A stretch of 36,108 bases of DNA from Sphingobacteriia bacterium (GTDB taxonomy: Bacteria; Bacteroidota; Bacteroidia; Bacteroidales; TTA-H9): contig JAJTBW010000017.1 in the NCBI GenBank assembly GCA_021286705.1, positions 1-36,108 of the forward strand. The letters run 5' to 3'. Below are positions 8,609 to 17,399 of this stretch, piece after piece. The position numbers were made by a program, and so were the translations under genes. Position 1 is the stretch's first letter. Each line of letters opens with the position of its first letter. The notes below the pieces were generated by a model, which was not told the DNA's origin, did no database searches, and saw nothing but the letters and a program-made list of their open reading frames with translations.

Positions 8609-10648
8609 GTGAATTCAACTCCATCCTACCTCATTCAAGCTAAAGCTCAACTAGGAAACTTCCTAAAGCTAGCAGCACAATTTGTTAAAAGAAACCGCAA
8701 AGCACTTTATATCACCGCAGCTTTAGTATTTGTCATTCTTTTAATACTATTCTCACTAAGAGGAGTCTTCCTTAGATCAGTAGTTGATCAGGTAAAGGAG
8801 AAATTTGCGATGAGGTTTCATGGTTATCTTCAGATTGAACAGGCTGAGTTCAGCGGATTAAGAACTATCTCATTCCAAAAGGTATCAATCGGTGATTCAA
8901 ATTGTACGGATACCCTATTTACAGCAAAGAAACTTGAAGTGACCATCGGATGGAGGTCGATTTTAACTTTAAATCCGTCATTCAGCGATCTTAATGGATA
9001 CCACATCCACCTCAATCTGGTCAGAGCCGATTCATCGTCTAACTATCTTTTTCTTCTAAAACCACGTGCAATAACGTTAAAAGACACCACCTCCGCTGAT
9101 CCCGTTGATTATGCAACCCAAGTCAGAAGACTCTTTACCCTATTATTTGAAGTAATTCCTTCTCATTGCAATTTATTTGACCTTCGGTTAAAAGCCAATA
9201 TAGATAATAACAGATTCGAAATTAATGCCGCAGAATATACCATTCGTAACGGAGGATTTATAAACAATATCTCAGTTATAACTCATGATACTACCCGCAT
9301 CTGGACTATTGAGGGCATGGTTAATCGTAGCGAACAAAAGGGTGACTTTAAGATATATGGAAAAGAACCGCTATTAGTGCCTTGGCTGGATGGTCGATTC
9401 ACCGCACGAGTAATGTTTGATACGCTCCAATTTAGTATGGAGGAAGGTAATGCAGCTGACACCTCTTTTAAACTAATTTCGAAAGCCGGAGTGAGTGGTT
9501 TGGTTATATCGCAACCATTGATAAGCAACCGTCAAGTAAAGTTTAAAGAACTAAAAGGGGAACTTGACCTAATTATCTCTCCAAGCCAATTAGAGGTAGA
9601 TTCTACCAGTTATGCCTTGATTAATGGATTGCAGGTTAACCCTTATATCCGTTTCATTCCAATTAAGCCCTATAAAATCAACCTTGAAATCCACAAAAGA
9701 GAGTTCCCCGCCCAACAGCTATTTGATGCACTTCCAGTTGGCCTCTTCTCAAATTTAGAAGGGATGCAGGTAGAAGGAAATTTAAGCTATAACCTCTCCT
9801 TCAACCTGGATATGAATAACCCGGATTCATTAATCTTCGAATCAGATCTGAAGGGCAACAGGTTTAAAATTAAGAAATATGGGGCGGTTCCATTAACACT
9901 AATTAATAGTCCTTTCATGCATACTGTGTATGAATATGGACGACCGGTAAGGACATTCTTAGTGGGCGAAGGTAACCCAGGCTACCTTCCATTGAATCAG
10001 ATTTCGCCATACTTGCAATCAGCCATTATGACCTCTGAAGATGGTGCCTTCTATTATCATGGAGGATTTCTGCCCGATGCATTCCGTGAAGCCATGATAA
10101 CCAATATCAAGGAGAAGAGATTTGCACGTGGAGGGAGTACAATAAGCATGCAACTGGTTAAAAACGTCTTTCTGAGTAGAAACAAGACGGTGACCAGAAA
10201 ACTTGAGGAGGCTCTGATTGTCTGGCTAATTGAGCGTCAAAGGCTATCCTCAAAAGCAAGAATGTATGAGGTATATCTTAACATCATTGAGATGGCTCCA
10301 ATGACCTATGGAGTACAAGAAGGAGCCCGATTCTATTTCGCTAAAGATGCATCAAGACTAAATTTAAGTGAGAGTATTCTTTTAGCTAGTCTTGTTCCTC
10401 ACCCAAAATGGTTTAAATACTCATTTAACGCTGATGGCAGGCCAAAAGAATGGCTTAATGACTATTATCATCTTATGGTCGAAAAGATGGTCTCTAAGGG
10501 CTTTATTACCGAAAATGACGCTCTCAGTGTCACTACAGATTTTAAGATATCAGGTCCTGCATTAAAGTTTTTGTCTCCAGCTGATTCAATTGCAGCCGAC
10601 TCATTAAAAATTGATCTGCTTAAACCGAATCTGACCCCAGAAAATTAG
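8609..10648 (+). CDS. Peptidoglycan glycosyltransferase (GT51), long N-terminus
   Basis: Probable lipid II polymerase without a transpeptidase domain, 679 aa. One N-terminal membrane anchor (residues about 32-52, ALYITAALVFVILLILFSLRG) is followed by about 390 residues of beta-rich sequence resembling AsmA-type envelope proteins, and a GT51 domain at about 455-640. GT51 motifs are clear: SEDGAFYYHGG with the catalytic Glu near 476, RGGSTISMQLVKNVFL, RKLEEALIVWLIE and ARMYEVYLNIIE. Single-domain MtgA-type enzymes are about 240 aa, so the middle region is extra. The GTG start is supported by the promoter upstream and because the next Met is past the membrane anchor. It is transcribed alone and ends 12 bp from a convergent gene. 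Confidence 0.88.
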   Translation: MNSTPSYLIQAKAQLGNFLKLAAQFVKRNRKALYITAALVFVILLILFSLRGVFLRSVVDQVKEKFAMRFHGYLQIEQAEFSGLRTISFQKVSIGDSNCTDTLFTAKKLEVTIGWRSILTLNPSFSDLNGYHIHLNLVRADSSSNYLFLLKPRAITLKDTTSADPVDYATQVRRLFTLLFEVIPSHCNLFDLRLKANIDNNRFEINAAEYTIRNGGFINNISVITHDTTRIWTIEGMVNRSEQKGDFKIYGKEPLLVPWLDGRFTARVMFDTLQFSMEEGNAADTSFKLISKAGVSGLVISQPLISNRQVKFKELKGELDLIISPSQLEVDSTSYALINGLQVNPYIRFIPIKPYKINLEIHKREFPAQQLFDALPVGLFSNLEGMQVEGNLSYNLSFNLDMNNPDSLIFESDLKGNRFKIKKYGAVPLTLINSPFMHTVYEYGRPVRTFLVGEGNPGYLPLNQISPYLQSAIMTSEDGAFYYHGGFLPDAFREAMITNIKEKRFARGGSTISMQLVKNVFLSRNKTVTRKLEEALIVWLIERQRLSSKARMYEVYLNIIEMAPMTYGVQEGARFYFAKDASRLNLSESILLASLVPHPKWFKYSFNADGRPKEWLNDYYHLMVEKMVSKGFITENDALSVTTDFKISGPALKFLSPADSIAADSLKIDLLKPNLTPEN

Positions 10649-10660
10649 CTCTTTAAACGA

Positions 10661-11104
10661 CTATTTATAATCTGTATTTAGATTATAAATCAACAATAGC
10701 TCCCAGTTCATCTTCACTAACACCGATAGTACCTCAAGATTGTTAAACTGTTGATAAAGTGACAAGTTAGTAGTCTCTAAAACAGAAATGTAATCTATAA
10801 ACCTATCAATTGAATAGATAAACTCTTCTAGAGAAAGAGGATAATTCTCCTCTCTGGCTATGGTCAAATAAAGAGGCAAATCAACAGTCAATTTATTCTG
10901 AAAAACCTCAATTTCAGACCAGTTATTATGCCCAATTAAACGAAGTTTTGTCAATGAAAGAGATAAGAAGGCTGTATGCCTAAATAGACTATTGAAATTA
11001 CTAAGTCCGAATTCCTCCTCCTTGGTATTCAATCTCTCATCTCCTAAAATAGCAGAAGTGATTTGTTGCAGCTCGATATCAAGTAGACAATTTTCAACTC
11101 TCAT
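10661..11104 (-). CDS. Hypothetical protein, unrecognised
   Basis: I do not recognise this 147-aa protein. It is rich in Leu, Asn and charged residues, has no signal peptide or clear membrane segment, and is predicted by eye to be mostly helical (SLSLTKLRLIGH, LEEFIYSIDRFIDYISVLE, LEVLSVLVKMNWELLLIYN). It has one Cys (position 6) and no metal or nucleotide motif. The ATG at 11104 is preferred; a GTG at 11128 would add eight residues. The gene is convergent with the GT51 gene, their stops only 12 bp apart, and has a long gene-free region upstream. It could be a fast-evolving or strain-specific gene. Confidence 0.6.
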   Translation of the reverse strand: MRVENCLLDIELQQITSAILGDERLNTKEEEFGLSNFNSLFRHTAFLSLSLTKLRLIGHNNWSEIEVFQNKLTVDLPLYLTIAREENYPLSLEEFIYSIDRFIDYISVLETTNLSLYQQFNNLEVLSVLVKMNWELLLIYNLNTDYK

Positions 11105-11406
11105 GAGACTAGTTTTTAATAGTAACACATTAGGTAATCATTACCCTGACATGGATCCAAAATATTCGACCTTTCTATGATACTTGATTAAGAATTAGTT
11201 TTGATTATGAAAAAAATAGAATCGGAATACTATTCGATTCTCTAACTCACATATGGGTCATACTTGTATAGATACCTAGCGTTTTTAGCCACACAATATA
11301 CCAAAACCCCCAAATTTAGATGAGCGATTGTGCTATCTTCATTTTTATGGCAAATAGTACGAAGATCAAGATCTGATTTAAGAACTCTAAATGTTGCTGA
11401 TTACAT

Positions 11407-11483
11407 TTAACCACGAAAAACACTAAAAACACGAAATTCTTCATCTAGCAGTTTTCGTGCCTTTCGTGCCTTTCGTGGTTTAA
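11407..11483. repeat. CACGAAA-type intergenic inverted repeat
   Basis: The left arm (TTAACCACGAAAAACAC..., 11407-11437) and right arm (...CCTTTCGTGGTTTAA, 11452-11483) are imperfect inverted copies around a short loop. The right arm carries TTTCGTGCC-type 9-bp steps in tandem. Repeats of this AACCACGAAA form are common in intergenic DNA of many environmental bacteria. A transcript could fold into a long hairpin; the function is unknown. Confidence 0.75.
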
Positions 11484-11490
11484 AGCCATC

Positions 11491-11544
11491 ATAAGAGAAC
11501 ATAAGAGAAGCATAAGAGAGATATAAGAGGGATATAAGAGAGAT
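11491..11544 (+). repeat. ATAAGAG 11-bp tandem repeat
   Basis: Five units in a row: ATAAGAGAAC (10 bp), ATAAGAGAAGC, ATAAGAGAGAT, ATAAGAGGGAT and ATAAGAGAGAT (11 bp each). They share length, AT start and GAG core with the units at 58-134, although the two loci are 11 kb apart. Confidence 0.85.
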
Positions 11545-11706
11545 GCTTGTAAGGATTATGAAATCAATGAGTTACATGTTGCGTAACCGGATTCTCATAG
11601 ATAGCTTCTGATTAAACCCTATGAATCAAACATGTCCGAATGTCTTTCATTTTTGTCATTTACTAAGGAAAAGTGCTTTAACAAACTAATCTCTTGAATA
11701 TCCATA

Positions 11707-14034
11707 TTATAAATTATTTACCCTCAAATAGAAGGTAGTTCCTTTACCCGGCTCAGAGTTGAACCATACCACTGCATTTAGAACATCCGAGAGAAGTTTC
11801 ACGATAGTCAAGCCAATACCAATTCCTGAATAACTCTTAGTAGAAGAGGAATCTCCCTGAGTAAACTGATTATAAATTTCTGCCTGTTTAACCGGATCTA
11901 TTCCAATTCCCTCATCAGCTATTAGAAACAAAATACTATCGCCCTCATTAGTAACAGAGATTTTTACATGACCCTTTGGAGATGACTTACCATTACCAGT
12001 CTTAGAAAACTTTATAGCATTGCTCAGGATATTCTTTAGTATAAGATTTAGTTTAAACTTATCAGAATGAATTTTTGCTTCAGCAACATTTGTTATAAAA
12101 TCCAGACTTACATTATTATCAATAGCACTATTTTCAAGGGTGGAAATGAGCTCTTTAATCAGTTTGACACCATCAAAATCTGAAAGATTTAGAGAGTGAG
12201 TTTGCGATTCAAGGGTACTTAATACAAGCACATTATCGAGCAATTCCATCAGTTTTAATCCGCTCTTGCTGATAGATTTACTAAAATCCATCACCTCCTC
12301 CCGGCTGAACATCCCACTTGAGATAATCTCCGCAAATCCAAGAATACCATTTAGAGGAGTTCTGATTTCATGGCTTATGTTCCTTAAGAAGGTTGATTTA
12401 AGTTGCTCATTTTGAATAGCACTCTCTTTCGCCTTCTCAAGCATCTCGAGATAGTGTTTTGAATCAGAGATATCTTCAATAACAGCGATAAAATGGGTAA
12501 CCCGTCCATTTGGATTAATCAAAGGGGTGATAACAGTATTGGCCCAAAAGAGGTTGCCATCTCTTTTTTGATTTAGCAGCTCTCCTTTCCAGCTAACCCC
12601 CTTATAGAGTTTATTTAATATCTCTTTATAAAACTTATCATCATGAAAACCAGATCTGAGTATATCTATTGAATGGTTTATTACTTCGTCATTCGACCAC
12701 CCGGTCAATGATGTAAATGCTGGATTGCAGTATTCAATTTTCCTCTTATTATCTGTAATAACTGTACAGACAGGACTACTCTCAAGACCTTGTCTAAGTT
12801 GTTGAGAGATTAACAGGGAGTGTTTCTGCTCCCAGGAAATTGATATTTGATTTGCAATGACTTCTAAAAACTCTAAATCCTGATATGAGTAAGCATCTGG
12901 ATCAGTATAACTCTGAACTACAAGAACGCCGGTGATATTGGCTCCCATATATAGTGGAACCCCTAACCACGACATTGGTAAGGTGCCAACTACGCCAATA
13001 CCAGAGTCTCTACGATAAGACTCAAGCGCTACACGATTAAGAAAAAATGAAGACCGCTGTTTAACAACTTTACCGGATAATGATTGCCCGGTAGGCCAAG
13101 ATGTGATTTTATCAACCTTGTCAACCGCATGTATTTCATAGAACATATCCTCCTTTTCAGAATATCGTGCTACAAAGAAATTCTCGGCTTCCATGATCTT
13201 ACTTAACTCCAACCTCACTACCTCAAATAGATCTCCAATAGCAATTTTCGAAGTCAAAGCCTCGGCAATGTTATACTGAATCTGTTTTATAGTCTCTGAT
13301 CTCTTCTCTGTAGTATTATCAATTAGAAGTTCGATTTTTAATTTTGTATTCTCATTATCTGATGGTATAACAAAACATTTTACACGGTAGTGTCTTTTAA
13401 CCTCAGGGATAAACAGTTCTAAAACCTGCTCACCCGAATAACTCGTTGAACTGTCGCACTCGCTTGTTAAATCATATAGCTCCTTCCCAACTTTAGCTAA
13501 ACTATCCTGAAGCGTCTTTGTCGCCTGATTCATCTTAATAATCGAATTACCACTATCTCTTATAATCAGAGCATCAGGGATTGTATCAAATAAAGATTCC
13601 AATAACAGACTAATCTCACGATTCTTTTGATCGCGACCTCTCAATTCAGCCTCCATTAATATTCTTGGAGTAACATCATAAGCCATAACATGTCGACACT
13701 CTCTGCCTTCAAAAACAACCTGATGGGATACTATTTCAACCCAAATAATCTCACCATTTTTTAATTTATGCCTCCAAATACCTGCTTCATTTACAACCTT
13801 AGTAGTATTAATTATATCAGTCATTATAGCTTCATAGTCTTCCTGAGGCCTTATCTCCTTTATAGTCATACTTAGAAACTCCTCTCTAGAGAATCCATAC
13901 TTAGTTACAGCTGCTTGATTAACGGCAACAAACTCCAATGTAGTTGTATCATAAATCCACATTGGACTAGGGTATTTATCAAACAGACTTTGATAAATAT
14001 TAGCATGAGTTGGTATCCCTTGATCAGTATTCAT
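11707..14034 (-). CDS. Soluble PAS/GAF sensor histidine kinase
   Basis: Histidine kinase of 775 aa with no membrane segment, so a cytoplasmic sensor. Order: PAS (about 12-130, SPMWIYDTTTLEFVAVNQAAVTKYGFS), a second PAS-like region (about 140-250), GAF (about 255-400, LGVPLYMGANITGVLVVQSY), a third PAS (about 410-530, ending FIAVIEDISD), HisKA with the phospho-acceptor His near 555 (ISHEIRTPLNGILGFAE), and HATPase (NAIKFS, DEGIGI, SGIGIGLTIV). There is no receiver or output domain and no response regulator gene alongside, so its partner is elsewhere. The stimulus is unknown; PAS and GAF domains often bind haem, flavin or small ligands. The 143-bp region upstream holds interleaved short inverted repeats (14053-14097). 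Confidence 0.92.
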   Translation of the reverse strand: MNTDQGIPTHANIYQSLFDKYPSPMWIYDTTTLEFVAVNQAAVTKYGFSREEFLSMTIKEIRPQEDYEAIMTDIINTTKVVNEAGIWRHKLKNGEIIWVEIVSHQVVFEGRECRHVMAYDVTPRILMEAELRGRDQKNREISLLLESLFDTIPDALIIRDSGNSIIKMNQATKTLQDSLAKVGKELYDLTSECDSSTSYSGEQVLELFIPEVKRHYRVKCFVIPSDNENTKLKIELLIDNTTEKRSETIKQIQYNIAEALTSKIAIGDLFEVVRLELSKIMEAENFFVARYSEKEDMFYEIHAVDKVDKITSWPTGQSLSGKVVKQRSSFFLNRVALESYRRDSGIGVVGTLPMSWLGVPLYMGANITGVLVVQSYTDPDAYSYQDLEFLEVIANQISISWEQKHSLLISQQLRQGLESSPVCTVITDNKRKIEYCNPAFTSLTGWSNDEVINHSIDILRSGFHDDKFYKEILNKLYKGVSWKGELLNQKRDGNLFWANTVITPLINPNGRVTHFIAVIEDISDSKHYLEMLEKAKESAIQNEQLKSTFLRNISHEIRTPLNGILGFAEIISSGMFSREEVMDFSKSISKSGLKLMELLDNVLVLSTLESQTHSLNLSDFDGVKLIKELISTLENSAIDNNVSLDFITNVAEAKIHSDKFKLNLILKNILSNAIKFSKTGNGKSSPKGHVKISVTNEGDSILFLIADEGIGIDPVKQAEIYNQFTQGDSSSTKSYSGIGIGLTIVKLLSDVLNAVVWFNSEPGKGTTFYLRVNNL

Positions 14035-14178
14035 CTCCTTCTATTCTATTAAATAACCTGGAGTTAAAAGAACCTTCATTAGGTTATATTATACTCCAAA
14101 TAATCGCAAATTGTTAATTACGAAAATAATACAAAGGAAATGTAACTCACGTACCAATAACGAGACAAAATGTATCAG

Positions 14179-15504
14179 TTACGAAACCGACAGCTCTAAA
14201 ACACGTGTTGTAGTTGAATTAACACAAAATCTGTCATCTATCCGATATCCAATAATCCAGACAATCTCATTACCTGATCTTAAAATTGGGGTGCTCTCCT
14301 TCTCTCTTCTTGATAGTTTAAGATCAGTAAAGAAATCACTTAATTTCTTCCGTCCTTTCATACCAAACGGAATAAACCAGTCTCCCTCTTCCCAGTAACC
14401 AAGTGTCAAACTTGCTCCAATCTTGTCATAATCCACCCAAATACGATCTTTCCCTTTTGGAATAGATTTAGTAATATCGTAAGGTAAAAGGCGCCAGGAA
14501 AGGGCAATAGGATGACTAATTATCCCTTCATCCCCATTTAGAATGACGGGTTCAAGCTTCCTATTAGATCCTTTGGGGGTAATACTCAAATAGTCTCTCT
14601 CTCTTATCAATCGATGAGATAAACTATAAAACTGCTTTCCTGTAGTTTCATCTATTGATCTAACTATCGACCTGCAATTGGAGAGGTTAAATCCATACGG
14701 AGAGATCAACTCATAGAGCCAATAGATTAACCTATCAAAACTTCTAATCCTATTGAGATCTATTCTTATTTCATCATTTATCTGTGTAACACAGCCTCGA
14801 GTAACCTCCTCAACATGGTGATCAAACTCAATAGATGCGAACCTGAGAAGATCAATACTCAGACTGGTTCTGGAAGCCGCCTCTGGCAATAGTCCCTTTA
14901 AAACAGGAATAAGTTGGTGTCTTATCTTATTTCTTAAATAGTCATCAGAAGCATTAGATCGATCCTCCCTCCATTCTATCTGTTTCAATTCAGCAAACTG
15001 CTCAATCTCTTTTCTCCATGCAAATAATAATGGCCTAACAAGATAATCCGTTTTTGCGGGAATACCCTTTAAGCCTCTTAATCCACTACCTCTCGTGAGA
15101 TTAATAAAGAAAGTCTCTATTTCATCGTCCCGGTGGTGCGCCGTAAGGATATAATCAAAGCCCTTCTCTTTTCTAAGCTTATTAAACCAGGAGTATCTTA
15201 GCTCTCGGGCAACCATTTGAGTTGACTCTTTGCGCTCCTCGGCCACCTTGTGAGTATCAAATGTTATAGTATTAAAACCGATACCATACCGTAAGCAGGT
15301 CGCCTCAACAAATTTCTGATCACCAATAGAATCATCATCCCGAAGGCTAAAGTTACAATGAGCAACCTCGCAGTTGAGTTTCAAATGATGAGCTAACCAA
15401 AGTAACACCATTGAATCAATTCCACCACTAACAGCTAGTAATAGCTTGTCTTCCTTCGAGAAAAGGGTGTTGTTATTGACAAAATCACGAAACCGTTGTA
15501 CCAT
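14179..15504 (-). CDS. tilS: tRNA(Ile)-lysidine synthase TilS
   Basis: ATP-dependent ligase that converts cytidine 34 of the CAU-anticodon isoleucine tRNA to lysidine, so the tRNA reads AUA. The protein is 441 aa. The N-terminal PP-loop is LLAVSGGIDSMVLLWLAHHL, followed by AHCNFSLRDDDS, LTAHHRDDEIETFFINLTRGSGLRGLKGIP and RSNASDDYLRNKIRHQLIP, all standard for TilS. The C-terminal substrate-binding domain is present (GDWFIPFGMKGRKKLSDFFTDLKLSRREK...VWIIGYRIDDRF). Its start overlaps the PAP2 gene by 20 bp, so it is translated from the obgE-PAP2-tilS transcript. Confidence 0.96.
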   Translation of the reverse strand: MVQRFRDFVNNNTLFSKEDKLLLAVSGGIDSMVLLWLAHHLKLNCEVAHCNFSLRDDDSIGDQKFVEATCLRYGIGFNTITFDTHKVAEERKESTQMVARELRYSWFNKLRKEKGFDYILTAHHRDDEIETFFINLTRGSGLRGLKGIPAKTDYLVRPLLFAWRKEIEQFAELKQIEWREDRSNASDDYLRNKIRHQLIPVLKGLLPEAASRTSLSIDLLRFASIEFDHHVEEVTRGCVTQINDEIRIDLNRIRSFDRLIYWLYELISPYGFNLSNCRSIVRSIDETTGKQFYSLSHRLIRERDYLSITPKGSNRKLEPVILNGDEGIISHPIALSWRLLPYDITKSIPKGKDRIWVDYDKIGASLTLGYWEEGDWFIPFGMKGRKKLSDFFTDLKLSRREKESTPILRSGNEIVWIIGYRIDDRFCVNSTTTRVLELSVS

Positions 15505-16072
15505 CTTCTCTAGCTTTTATTCCTCCCCATTTTGATAATATCAATAAAAACAGATAAGCCTCAATAACCCCCACCAGCGCTCCTCCGAGAATATCTCCCG
15601 GATAGTGTACTCCAAGATAAATCCTGCTATAGCTGACCAGGAAGGCCCAAACAATCAATCCAAGCAATGGAGTCATTGAACGCTTTCGAGAGGGCAGTAG
15701 GCCTATTAAGAGAGCAATGGCAAACGAGTTGGCTGCATGCGAAGAGACAAAACCAAACTTTCCCCCTTTGTATCCATCAACGGTGTGCACCATCTCTGAC
15801 AGACCCTCCTGATGAGTGGGACGAGGTCTTTTAACGGCGTCCTTAATTAATCCGCTTGTTTGATCAGTCAGTGTGATTAAAAGCGCAACCGAGAGTAATA
15901 TCTTAAGACAATCTCTCTTATAGATAACCCATAGTCGATACAGAAGAAAGAGATAGAACGGAATCCAAACCCATTTAGAGCTTATTATCATCATAACAGG
16001 ATCTAACCAACTTGTATGCAACCCATTTAACAGGAGAAAAAGAGAGCGATCGAATGAGGTGATTAAATCCAT
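15485..16072 (-). CDS. PAP2 family membrane phosphatase
   Basis: Integral-membrane lipid phosphatase of the PAP2 superfamily, 195 aa, with about five membrane segments. The three motifs are visible: KDAVKRPRP, SSHAANS (the PSGH-type motif) and SRIYLGVHYPGD with the catalytic His and Asp. Such proteins dephosphorylate undecaprenyl pyrophosphate, phosphatidylglycerol phosphate or lipid A; which substrate is used here cannot be told from sequence. It lies 26 bp after obgE and overlaps tilS by 20 bp, so it is the middle gene of the operon. Confidence 0.9.
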   Translation of the reverse strand: MDLITSFDRSLFLLLNGLHTSWLDPVMMIISSKWVWIPFYLFLLYRLWVIYKRDCLKILLSVALLITLTDQTSGLIKDAVKRPRPTHQEGLSEMVHTVDGYKGGKFGFVSSHAANSFAIALLIGLLPSRKRSMTPLLGLIVWAFLVSYSRIYLGVHYPGDILGGALVGVIEAYLFLLILSKWGGIKAREDGTTVS

Positions 16073-16098
16073 AGCTAATAGGTTTGAAGAATCTTAAA

Positions 16099-17103
16099 CT
16101 ACCAGATCGGTTTATTAAGCTCCGTCCAGATCATATCCTTAAGTCTATCAATGTTCTTCTGAGCAACAGAGGAGATAAAAATTACCTGAATTCCCTCAGG
16201 GGTATCATCTCTTCTCATTTGTTCAATCATCACATCGTCGAGCAGATCCGATTTAGTAATTGCCAAAAGCCTTGGTTTATCAAGTAATTCAGGGTTGTAT
16301 TGTTCCAGTTCGCTCAATAGAATTTGATACTGCGTGACAATAGAGTCGGCATCAGCAGGTACCATGAAGAGTAACAGGGCATTTCTCTCAATATGACGAA
16401 GGAAGCGTATTCCAAGACCTTTTCCTTGCGAAGCTCCTTCAATAATACCCGGGATATCGGCCATTACAAAAGAACGGTTATCACGATAGCTTACCATTCC
16501 AAGGTTTGGCACTAAAGTGGTGAAAGGGTAATCGGCTATTTCGGGTTTAGCAGCTGAGACGACCGATAAAAGAGTTGATTTACCAGCATTAGGAAAGCCA
16601 ACAAGACCAACATCAGCAAGGATTTTTAACTCAAGGATAAACCAACCTTCCACTCCAGGCTCACCCGGTTGTGAATATCGAGGTGTTTGATTAGTTGCGG
16701 TTTTAAAATGGTCATTACCTAAACCTCCACGGCCACCCGGCAAGAAGATACATTCTTCGCCATCAGTTGTAACTTCAGCTAGTATTTCACCTGTTTCAGC
16801 ATCCTTTGCGATTGTACCTAACGGAACCTCAATAAAGACATCTTTCCCGTTAGCACCATGACGTAATGCTCCGGAGCCAGACTCCCCATGCTCGGCATAG
16901 AGATGTTTTGTATATTTAAGATGCAACAGAGTCCAAAGTTGTGAATTAGCTTTCAGAATAACATGTCCGCCACGACCACCATCACCACCATCAGGGCCTC
17001 CTTTGGGGATATACTTTTCCCGTCTAAAATGCATAGAACCTGCTCCTCCATTTCCTGAACGAAGAAACATCTTTACGTAATCAACAAAATTCGTTGTGGC
17101 CAT
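16099..17103 (-). CDS. obgE: Obg GTPase
   Basis: Conserved GTPase (also called CgtA) that binds the 50S ribosomal subunit and links ribosome assembly to growth and stress. The protein is 334 aa: the Gly-rich Obg fold at 1-158 ([29 protein letters not shown]) and the G domain after it, with G1 [10 protein letters not shown]3 DIPGIIEGA and G4 TKSD. The C-terminal OCT domain of some homologues is absent, which is usual in Bacteroidota. It has its own promoter downstream of the adk terminator and leads the obgE-PAP2-tilS operon. The leader is about 175 nt. Confidence 0.96.
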   Translation of the reverse strand: MATTNFVDYVKMFLRSGNGGAGSMHFRREKYIPKGGPDGGDGGRGGHVILKANSQLWTLLHLKYTKHLYAEHGESGSGALRHGANGKDVFIEVPLGTIAKDAETGEILAEVTTDGEECIFLPGGRGGLGNDHFKTATNQTPRYSQPGEPGVEGWFILELKILADVGLVGFPNAGKSTLLSVVSAAKPEIADYPFTTLVPNLGMVSYRDNRSFVMADIPGIIEGASQGKGLGIRFLRHIERNALLLFMVPADADSIVTQYQILLSELEQYNPELLDKPRLLAITKSDLLDDVMIEQMRRDDTPEGIQVIFISSVAQKNIDRLKDMIWTELNKPIW

Positions 17104-17283
17104 CAGGCAGTTATTTAATTTACAATTAAACCGATAAAGCCCTTTATTTAGTAACTAATCGATTCTTTCAATCTTATCTGATAATAAAAGTTTCTTACAA
17201 GACTATTGAGAGGCATGACTATAATTCTAAGATAGACTCCATCTCAATGGCAAAAGCACTTAGAAAGATTGAATTTCAACTTG

Positions 17284-17315
17284 CAAAGGTACAGCGAAAA
17301 AGGGGGATGACCAAA
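17284..17315 (-). promoter_or_regulatory. Promoter of the obgE operon
   Basis: On the minus strand, TTTG (complement of 17312-17315) and TACCTTTG (complement of 17284-17291) are separated by 20 bp, a full match to the Bacteroidota promoter. It lies directly after the adk terminator, so obgE is transcribed separately from hpt-adk. Confidence 0.8.
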
Positions 17316-17329
17316 AGAGCGAGCTTAAG

Positions 17330-17380
17330 CAAAAAAAATCGGGGTGATAGTCCTACACTAATTAGGATTATCACCCCGAT
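17330..17380 (-). terminator. Rho-independent terminator of hpt-adk
   Basis: An 18-bp stem with one mismatch (17338-17355 with 17363-17380, containing ATCGGGGTGATA) and a 7-nt loop is followed on the minus strand by eight T (17330-17337). It lies 20 bp past the adk stop codon. Confidence 0.95.
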
Positions 17381-17399
17381 GTAATTTTTGAAGACAATA

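Larger units (their letters stand above)
11105..11706. other. Gene-free region with repeats
   Basis: About 600 bp without a credible gene between the hypothetical protein (start) and the PAS/GAF kinase (end), both on the minus strand. It contains the inverted repeat at 11407-11483 and the 11-bp repeats at 11491-11544, described separately. The remainder shows no tRNA, riboswitch or transposon end that I can recognise; it should carry the promoter of the hypothetical gene. Confidence 0.6.

Noticed and set aside
14053..14097. Interleaved inverted repeats upstream of the PAS/GAF kinase as an operator or riboswitch
   Set aside because: ATAACCT/AGGTTAT and GGAGT/ACTCC arms are short and match no known RNA class; noted only in the kinase entry.
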